Below are positions 57,564 through 64,000 of a stretch of DNA of 64,000 bases, one piece after another. This DNA is from Pegoplata infirma (lineage: Eukaryota > Arthropoda > Insecta > Diptera > Anthomyiidae), in the NCBI GenBank assembly GCA_963921195.1, contig OY992539.1:156425162-156489161 (forward strand), in the 5' to 3' direction. Below the pieces are notes generated by a model that had not been told where the DNA came from, did no database searches, and worked only from the letters and a program-made list of their open reading frames with translations. Within the stretch, counting starts at the first letter, position 1. Each line of letters starts with the position of its first letter. Both the position numbers and the translations under genes were made by a program.

Positions 57564-60504
57564 TGAGCAGCCTCTAATAAATGAACGATCTAATAGACGA
57601 CGAACCCGGATATGTTTAAAGGACAACGATTTGATTATAGGTTCATGGAATATACGCACTATGATTCAGCCAGGAAAAATGGCTGAAATTGTTGATGAAG
57701 TTCTTAGATATGGTATGGAGCTGGTAGCACTTCAGGAAATACGATGGAAGGACTCCGGTGAACTGAGGAAAAAAGATTACTCTATCTACTACAGTGGTGG
57801 TAGTAAGTCAGGTGCGAATGGCACTGGTTTTTATGTCTCAAAACGTGTACGCGAGTGTGTGATTTTCTTTCAACCAGTAAATGATAGAATATGCCTCCTT
57901 AAAGTAAAAGGAAAATTTCAAAACATATGCTTTATATCGGTGTATGCCCCAACGGAAAATAATGATGACGAGGAAAGAGATACTTTCTATGACGACCTTT
58001 CTGCATTATGCAATAAAATCTCGAAACACGACATTACCCTCATAATCGGAGATTATAATGCAAGAATTGGTAAAGAAGACTTTACAAAGACCTGTGCGAG
58101 TTCTTTTTCTCTACATGATGCAACAAGTGTAAATGGAATTCATCTTATAAGCTTCGCCACAGAACACAATCTATGGATAAGCAGCACATCTTTTCGACAT
58201 AAAAAAATTCATAAAGGCACATGGAAAATACCAGGCAGGAATAAAGCAAACCAGATCGATCATGTTCTGGTGGACAAAAGACATTCTTCTTCAGTACTAG
58301 ATGTAAAATCTTGTAGAGGAGCGAATTGTGAATCCGATCACTATCTGCTAAAAATTAAAATTCGGCAACGGATATCAAAACTTAATTCGAACAGTAATTA
58401 CAAACGAGTTAAATGGAATACTGATAAACTTTTAAATAATGAAGAGACAAGAAATAGCTATCAACGTGAATTGGCAGATAAGTTGCAAAATCAAGCTAAC
58501 TCAGACTGGTCGAATATAATGGAAACAATTAAAGACGTCGCCACTAAGACAGTCGGTTTTAAGAAAAAACACAATAGATCAGAATGGTATGATGATGAAT
58601 GCAGAAATCTTGTAGAGATAAAAAACGAAGCATATCGTGCATATATTGATACGAAAACTGATGATGCGCGTCATGATTATGAACAAAAAAGGAAAGCAGC
58701 AAAACGTCTAATAAAAAGAAAGAAGAGAGATTCATTAAAGGAAAAAATAACAATAATGGAAACAAATGCCCACGATAACGCAGCTAAATTTTACCGCGAT
58801 ATTAAAACACACACAACCCCCTTCCAACCTAGAACAAATATCTGCCTATCCGAAACAGGAGATACTTTATTGCAGGAAGACGATATACTGAAAAGGTGGC
58901 AGGAATACTTTTGTAATCTGCTAAATAACGACCAAAGCATAGAAGCCGATCCTTGGCCTCAAGTGCATACAGTAGAAAATTATACAACAACACCCAATTT
59001 TATAGAAATAAAAGATGCAATACAAAAACTTAAATCTTGTAAAGCCAGCGGAGATGTCTCCATTACAGCGGAGCTGATTAAATTCGGAGGGGAAGACCTG
59101 CATCTTAAATTGTACAATTTAATTACAAATATATGGGAAAGTGAGACTATCCCAACGGAATGGCTGGGTAGCTTAATATTTCCAGTGCATAAGAAAGGCG
59201 ATAAAAGAAACTGCACTAATTACAGGGGAATTTCTTTATTAAACGTTGCGTATAAAATATTTACAAATGTTCTATATGAACGACTGAACGTTGTCGCTGA
59301 GGAGATAATAGGTGATTATCAATGTGGTTTCCGAAAGGGCAAATCTACGACTGACCAGGGTTTTGCATTGAGTCAGATATTTGAGAAGTGTCAAGAACGT
59401 GGACATGATGTGTATTGTCTTTTTATTGATTTCAAGCAGGCGTTTGACTCCGTGAAAAGAGAGCGGATAAATGATGTATTTTTTAGATTAGGGATTCCGG
59501 CAAAGCTAATAAGACTAATATCTGCAACATTAGAACAAACAAAAGCGAAAATTTTAATTCAAGGTAAACTCTCGAATGAATTTGAAATAAAATCAGGAGT
59601 GAAACAAGGTGATGCTCTCTCAACACTTATATTTAATTTAATGTTACACTTCGCAATAAGAGAAGTTGATCAAGGAGGAATAATATTCCAAAAATCAACA
59701 CAAATTTGTGCATATGCTGATGACATTGCCATTGTTGCACGCGATCCAAGAAGGCTTACAGAAACTTTTTTGCGACTAAACGAGCTTACTAGTAACATTG
59801 GACTTTACGTTAATGTTGATAAGACAAAATATTTTATCAAATCTAAAAGCAGCAGAAACGTCAACAATCTTTGTATAGGAGAATACTGTTTTGAACGTGT
59901 AAACCAATTTAAATACCTAGGTGTTACCTTTTCCAGCACTGAGGATTCTTCATACGCCATAAAAGAACGAATCACCTCTGCCTATAAATGTTTTTATGCC
60001 CACAGCAAGCTCTTCAAATCTAAACTCCTAACAAGAAGTACAAAATTAAAAATATATAAAACAATTGTGAGACCAGTGTTAACATACGGCTGTGAGGTAT
60101 GGAGTCTCAAAATAAATGACTGCAGACTGTTACAATGCTTTGAACGGAAAATCTTTAGAAAAATGTTTGGCCCTGTAAAAAATGATGATGGCACTTACAG
60201 AATAAGATGGAACGACGAACTTGAAGGTCTAGCTGGCCATAAGACTATAGTAAGACACATAAAAGCGCAGCGTTTGAGATGGTTTGGACATGTTATCCGC
60301 ATGCCAACAGATGCCCTTAATAGAAAACTGCTTATGGCAGATGAACATGGTACAAGAACACGTGGCAGGCCAAGAATAAGATGGATAGAAGGGGTTCTAA
60401 AAGATCTCAATGTTTTAAGAATCCAAAACTATGAAACATTGGCAAAAGATCGTGTTGCTTGGAGGCGAATCGTAGAAGAAGCTTTGGCCCACACCGGGCT
60501 GTGA
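57553..60504 (+). CDS. RTE-type endonuclease-reverse transcriptase
   Basis: 983 residues without interruption. The endonuclease has SWNIRTM (N33), LQEIRW (E62), SVYAPTE near 129-135, GDYNAR (D167, N169), IDHVLV (D236, H237) and SDHYLL (D262, H263). The reverse transcriptase has NYRGISLLN, CGFRKGKSTTDQ, FIDFKQAFDSV, SGVKQGDALSTLIF and YADD at 721-724, then QFKYLGVTF and VRPVLTYGCEVW. The C-terminal region has LRWFGHVIRM, RGRPRIRW and DRVAWRRIV, typical of this LINE group. All catalytic residues that I can check are present, so this copy could be active. Confidence 0.9.
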   Translation: MKLNEQPLINERSNRRRTRICLKDNDLIIGSWNIRTMIQPGKMAEIVDEVLRYGMELVALQEIRWKDSGELRKKDYSIYYSGGSKSGANGTGFYVSKRVRECVIFFQPVNDRICLLKVKGKFQNICFISVYAPTENNDDEERDTFYDDLSALCNKISKHDITLIIGDYNARIGKEDFTKTCASSFSLHDATSVNGIHLISFATEHNLWISSTSFRHKKIHKGTWKIPGRNKANQIDHVLVDKRHSSSVLDVKSCRGANCESDHYLLKIKIRQRISKLNSNSNYKRVKWNTDKLLNNEETRNSYQRELADKLQNQANSDWSNIMETIKDVATKTVGFKKKHNRSEWYDDECRNLVEIKNEAYRAYIDTKTDDARHDYEQKRKAAKRLIKRKKRDSLKEKITIMETNAHDNAAKFYRDIKTHTTPFQPRTNICLSETGDTLLQEDDILKRWQEYFCNLLNNDQSIEADPWPQVHTVENYTTTPNFIEIKDAIQKLKSCKASGDVSITAELIKFGGEDLHLKLYNLITNIWESETIPTEWLGSLIFPVHKKGDKRNCTNYRGISLLNVAYKIFTNVLYERLNVVAEEIIGDYQCGFRKGKSTTDQGFALSQIFEKCQERGHDVYCLFIDFKQAFDSVKRERINDVFFRLGIPAKLIRLISATLEQTKAKILIQGKLSNEFEIKSGVKQGDALSTLIFNLMLHFAIREVDQGGIIFQKSTQICAYADDIAIVARDPRRLTETFLRLNELTSNIGLYVNVDKTKYFIKSKSSRNVNNLCIGEYCFERVNQFKYLGVTFSSTEDSSYAIKERITSAYKCFYAHSKLFKSKLLTRSTKLKIYKTIVRPVLTYGCEVWSLKINDCRLLQCFERKIFRKMFGPVKNDDGTYRIRWNDELEGLAGHKTIVRHIKAQRLRWFGHVIRMPTDALNRKLLMADEHGTRTRGRPRIRWIEGVLKDLNVLRIQNYETLAKDRVAWRRIVEEALAHTGL

Positions 60505-60711
60505 TGCTAATAATGATGATGATGACCAAAATATGAATAAAAAAATAATGTCTATTTTCAGCTTCAGGGAATCGATATAGTTGTATCACCGGATTATCAT
60601 TTTACTAATATTCCGGCGATTCATACAAATCTTTTATTTTTCGTTTAAATGATTATTTGGCGACATTGCCCATTTATCGCCAAGACGAATTGTAACAGTT
60701 TCTTCCTAATA

Positions 60712-60848
60712 CCCTATTCACACTTACAGTTTTTAACCGTTTTTAGCAGCAAAATTTTTAGCACTTTCTTTATGCTATTACAGTATATTGACAGAAAATG
60801 CTAAAAATAATTGCTAAAAACGATTTAAAACTGTACGTGTGAATAGGG
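60712..60848. mobile_element. CCCTATTCACAC MITE, copy 3 (137 bp)
   Basis: Same ends and length as the copies near 41270 and 41578, flanked by TA (60710-60711, 60849-60850). Confidence 0.88.
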
Positions 60849-60852
60849 TATA

Positions 60853-60984
60853 ATCTCACTTACAGTTTAAAACCGTTTTTAGCAATTATTTTTGGCATTT
60901 TCTGTCAATATACTGTAATAGAATAAAGAAAGTGCTAAAAATATTGCTGCCAAAAACGGTTTAAAACTGTGAGTGTGAATAGGG
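60853..60984. mobile_element. CCCTATTCACAC MITE, copy 4, adjacent to copy 3
   Basis: It starts two bases after the TA of copy 3, in the opposite orientation. The left end is shortened to ATCTCACTTACAG; the right end GTGTGAATAGGG is intact and followed by TA. Confidence 0.8.
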
Positions 60985-61082
60985 TATAAGGGTGTAATAA
61001 TTGCCGCAATAAAATTTATCATCTCGGCAATATAACCGGCAAATCGTTTGTTTCCAGATATATATTATATCTGCGATACAAA

Positions 61083-62845
61083 CATAGGCGTAGATAGCCC
61101 TGTCTGGGGGGGGCTTAGCCCCCCCAGAATTTTAATCATAAACAATTTTTTTTTTAATAATTTAATTTCATTAATTTTTGCAACAATAAATAATAATAAT
61201 ATGTAATGAGTCTTTACACCGAACCAAATATGGCAGTAATATTTACGAAAAAGCATGTTAATTTGACGAAAGAACAATCATTATACAGCTAACAAAACAG
61301 GGGTGTTGATTTGAATAAAATTTCGTTAATTTATATTTGAGATAAATTTGACGAAATTTTGTCAAATTAACAGAATTATTTTCGTCAATTTGAATAAAAT
61401 AGTTTATTCAATTTGAATAAATATCATCAATTTAACAAAATAGTTTTCGTTGATTCTACGATATTTTATCAATTTTTACTAAATTTTTCTACCCTTTCAA
61501 AAAATAAAATATCCATAAATATTATTTTTATTTTTGAAATTATATTAATTTTTTTTATTAAAAAGAATATGTTAATATTTAAAAAATTAAAAAAAAGTTT
61601 ACTATAATAAAAAAAATTTACAAAATAATAAAAACTTACAAGAAGTGATGAATTTATTAAAGACGAAGAAACTGCTGCCGTGTATCCACATTTCCCATGT
61701 GTTAATTTAAATTCTGGACGAAAACTATTAATCTTTGCCTAAACCTTTGTCAATGTAATGTATAGAATACCTAAAAACATTAATAAAAATAAAAATTAGT
61801 TTATAAATTTTATTATTATATACATAAATCATTACTTACATAAAGTTTCGTTTTCATATGAAGTTTTGTAGAATTTGAAGACGCTTTTATAATGCCAAAA
61901 AATAAATATGGCAAAAACTTAAAAGCTTCAGCAATTGCATAAAATTTCATGAAAAAATAAATAAATTTTAGCAAAACACAATTTTTTTTCATGACACTGC
62001 ACAATGCAAAAAGTATGGCGTCCAAACTAATAATTTTAGTCAATTTGACAAAATTTAGTCAATTTGATGAAATTTTGTAAATTTTACTTCTTTAGAGGAT
62101 GTAAAATTGACGAAATTTTATTGATTTGAATAAAATTTGTTGAATCTTAAAAAAAAAATTGACAAAAATTCGTTAAAGATCTACAAAATTTTTTTGTTGA
62201 TTTTACCTACGCGATTTGGTTCGGTGTAGGACTCGTTATGATTATTCAATGAATCTTAAGGACTCGTAGTGATTATTATATAAGATCTAATAGTTTTTCC
62301 CATTGAAAAATAGTCTGAATTATTGAAAAAAGTTTTTATATGAATCTGATGTTTTTGTCAGCAATAAAAACTTTACCGAATCTTAGGGTTTTACCTTCAG
62401 GAAAACATTTTAACTTCTTTGATTTAAAAAAGTTTCTAAATTCTAAGGGTTTTTTTATAGACAAAAGTAATTGAAAGAAAGAATCTGAGAATTTTGACTA
62501 ATAATCATCAACTTTTGCAATCATCAGAACTTTTTCTTGAAAAAAATCATAGTAATCTAGATTTTACTATAGGAAAAACATTAAAAATCTTTCATTCTCA
62601 AAACATATCTAGGAGTTCTAAATTTCCGAAAAATCTACAGAATCAAAATTTAAAAAAAATAAAAAATATGAATTTTTAACCGCTTTCGGGGGCATTTGTT
62701 TCTAGGACACCTAGACCCATGTTAAAGGGAACGCTTCAGGAATAGGTCTGGGTTTTTCTATTAAAAAAAAAAAGTACCAAAAAATTAAAAAAAAATCTAG
62801 GGGGGCTTTAGCCCCCCCCAGAAATGTTGGCTTCCTACGCCAATG
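61083..62845. mobile_element. hAT element with G/C-run subterminal hairpins
   Basis: CATAGGCGTAG...AGCC and its inverse ending CTACGCCAATG are flanked by the exact 8-bp duplication GATACAAA (61075-61082, 62846-62853). Near both ends a GGGGGGGGCTTAGCCCCCCC-type hairpin stands out. A TA-duplicating MITE is nested inside. No transposase. Confidence 0.88.
61217..62226. mobile_element. Tc1-like MITE, CACCGAACCAAAT ends
   Basis: CACCGAACCAAAT and ATTTGGTTCGGTG are exact inverses flanked by TA (61215-61216, 62227-62228). The interior is filled with AATTTGACGAAATTTT and TTGAATAAAATTTCGTCAA variants in both orientations. Confidence 0.85.
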
Positions 62846-62853
62846 GATACAAA

Positions 62854-63144
62854 ATATAACTATTTGAAGTTTTTTGTTTGCAAAATTTAATTAAAATATA
62901 TTAAAATATTCTTTTTAATTCCAAAACTAACTTATTTTATTATCAAATTATGAAATTTAACAAATAAATTCTTTTAAAACGCACAAATCCCAAATCTAGC
63001 TATAAAATAGCTAGATTTTTTAACTGTTTATAAGAATCTAGCTACAAAATAGCTAGATTTTTTAACTGTTTCTAAATTTAGCTATTTCTAGCTATTTTTT
63101 GGTCCGATCTAGCTACATTTTTTAAAAAATAGTTGGCATCAGTG
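62854..63144. repeat. Right subterminal repeats of the large hAT element
   Basis: Repeats of AGAATCTAGCTACAAAATAG and ATAGCTAGATTTTTTAACTG precede the terminal TTGGCATCAGTG. They mirror the TAGCTA-rich sequence after 40455. Confidence 0.7.
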
Positions 63145-63152
63145 GTGCTACC

Positions 63153-63483
63153 CATAGAAAAGATTAGAAGGTACGCAGTGTTGTATTTGATGTATTTTCC
63201 AATATGGTGGCAAAATGCTTGTTCTTCCTCATCTCACACGTATTTAATAATAAATTAGATTCTTTATTTTTAAAAATCGGTATTTGTCTTTTATTTAATT
63301 AAATTAATTGTTTATTTTGCTTTATTCAAGGTTTTTTTAAAGATTATACGCACTATTGATAGTTTAAAAACTTTTTTCTCTCTTTTGTTGTTTGCTTTGT
63401 TGTTGTTTTCCTTTATGTTGCATTGTTTTTATTAAACGTCAAAAGTTGCATAAAGTGCTGTCACTAATACTTATTCAAGCGAA
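63153..63483. other. Flank right of the large hAT element, no gene seen
   Basis: AT-rich sequence with homopolymer and TTGTTG runs. I see no ORF, RNA or repeat unit that can be supported. Confidence 0.5.
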
Positions 63484-64000
63484 ATGTGGAAATCAGCAAA
63501 GATTCTGCCTCTCAAGAAAAAGGAGAATAGTAACAGAGTAGAGGACTTCCGCCCTATATCAATGTTATCTAATGTTGGTAAAATATTTGAACATATTTTG
63601 AAGATGTAACTTGAGGGTGAATTTGTGATCAATCCAATTTCGGATTTCCAATTTGGTTTTAAACGCTTTCACTCAACACAAAATGCACTTTTGAAATTTC
63701 AAAGTGATATTGTCAATAATTTGAGGAGCAGGATATGTACCGTCGCTATATCACTTGACATCGAAAAAGCGTTTGATTGGGGCATAAAGATAAATGCTGC
63801 CAAATCTGAAGCTATATGCATAAGGAATGCCTCAGGCAAATGCGCTAGAAATGTTGTGCACAGAGTAAACTCTTACAACTTTCTCTTAATGGCGTTGAAA
63901 TTCCCTTTAAATCAAAAATAAAATACCTTGGGGTCAACTTCAACAAGTTATTTAAATTTAACGAGCATGGTAGATCTATTCTGAACCGAGCCAGGTGAAT
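63484..64000 (+). pseudogene. LINE reverse transcriptase fragment, broken
   Basis: It starts abruptly inside an RT with WKSAKILPLKKKE, then DFRPISMLSNVGKIFEHIL, a stop TAA at 63607-63609, FQFGFKRFHSTQNALL and AISLDIEKAFD. The sequence then jumps straight to GIKINAAKSEAICIRN, so the segment with the YADD catalytic site is deleted. It continues to the window edge with KYLGVNF-type text in another frame. It resembles Jockey/F-type LINEs but belongs to none of the other families here. Confidence 0.75.

Larger units (their letters stand above)
57068..60521 (+). mobile_element. RTE-type LINE, apparently full length (3.45 kb)
   Basis: ATGACCAAAATAT (13 bp) flanks the element (57055-57067 and 60522-60534). 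It has a 485-bp 5' UTR that is more GC-rich than its surroundings, one large ORF, and a 17-nt 3' UTR running into (TGA)n without a poly(A) tail. A single ORF, very short 3' UTR and simple-repeat tail of about 3.3 kb total are RTE hallmarks. Confidence 0.82.
40449..63144. mobile_element. hAT element, now 22.7 kb through nested insertions
   Basis: The ends CACTGTTGCCAACTTAGC and its inverted partner ending TTGGCATCAGTG are flanked by the exact 8-bp duplication GTGCTACC (40441-40448, 63145-63152). Subterminal TAGCTA-rich repeats (ATTTAGCTATTTTTT, AAATCTAGCTA) occur at both ends in opposite orientation. Only about 1.5-2 kb is its own sequence; the gypsy element, RTE LINE and MITEs make up the rest. 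No transposase remnant is recognised. These ends are of a common insect hAT type. Confidence 0.8.

Overview
The window is dense, nested transposable-element DNA from an AT-rich insect genome, most likely a higher (schizophoran) fly. The evidence is a mini-me/DINE-1-like block with its (GTCT)n microsatellite, R1-, Jockey-, RTE- and CR1-type LINEs, a Ty3/gypsy element with a tRNA-Lys-type primer site, tRNA-derived SINEs, and many hAT, Tc1-like and PIF-like MITEs. I see no convincing host protein gene, rRNA or functional tRNA. Nearly all coding sequence belongs to retrotransposons. Clade names come from motifs read by eye, not from database searches.

Layout. 1-5690: a perfect (CAGA)n array, interrupted by a 5'-truncated R1-clade LINE that itself carries a 911-bp foldback element, then the array again and a mini-me/DINE-1-like tail. 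5733-13385: a DNA transposon with CACAG...CTGTG ends, filled with 35-bp doubly palindromic tandem repeats and three further insertions. 13386-25900: inverted and tandem repeats, a decayed Jockey-clade LINE broken by a SINE and a small CACAG element, Penelope-like direct repeats and several MITEs. 25913-28601: second copies of both CACAG families. 28750-39867: a foldback-like element containing a CR1-type LINE on the minus strand, which was split between its two ORFs by a Jockey-clade LINE with an intact ORF2. 40449-63144: a hAT element (8-bp duplication GTGCTACC) that now spans 22.7 kb because others landed inside it: a nearly complete gypsy LTR retrotransposon on the minus strand (42528-56314), a full-length RTE-type LINE with an open 983-codon ORF (57068-60521), and several MITEs. 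The window ends in a broken LINE fragment.

The most unusual item is the gypsy element. Its Gag begins with a canonical RING-H2 finger (a ubiquitin E3 ligase fold), and its gag/pol junction has a readable -1 frameshift signal: slippery G GGA AAC, a 10-nt spacer and a 10-bp hairpin. Its LTRs are about 2.46 kb and almost identical, so it is young, yet its pol is already cut by a hAT element and one LTR holds a 2.2-kb unclassified element with tandem tRNA-like B boxes. Second in interest is the pair of CACAG...CTGTG families, whose four copies all show exact 7-bp target duplications. Third is the R1-clade LINE sitting inside the (CAGA)n microsatellite.
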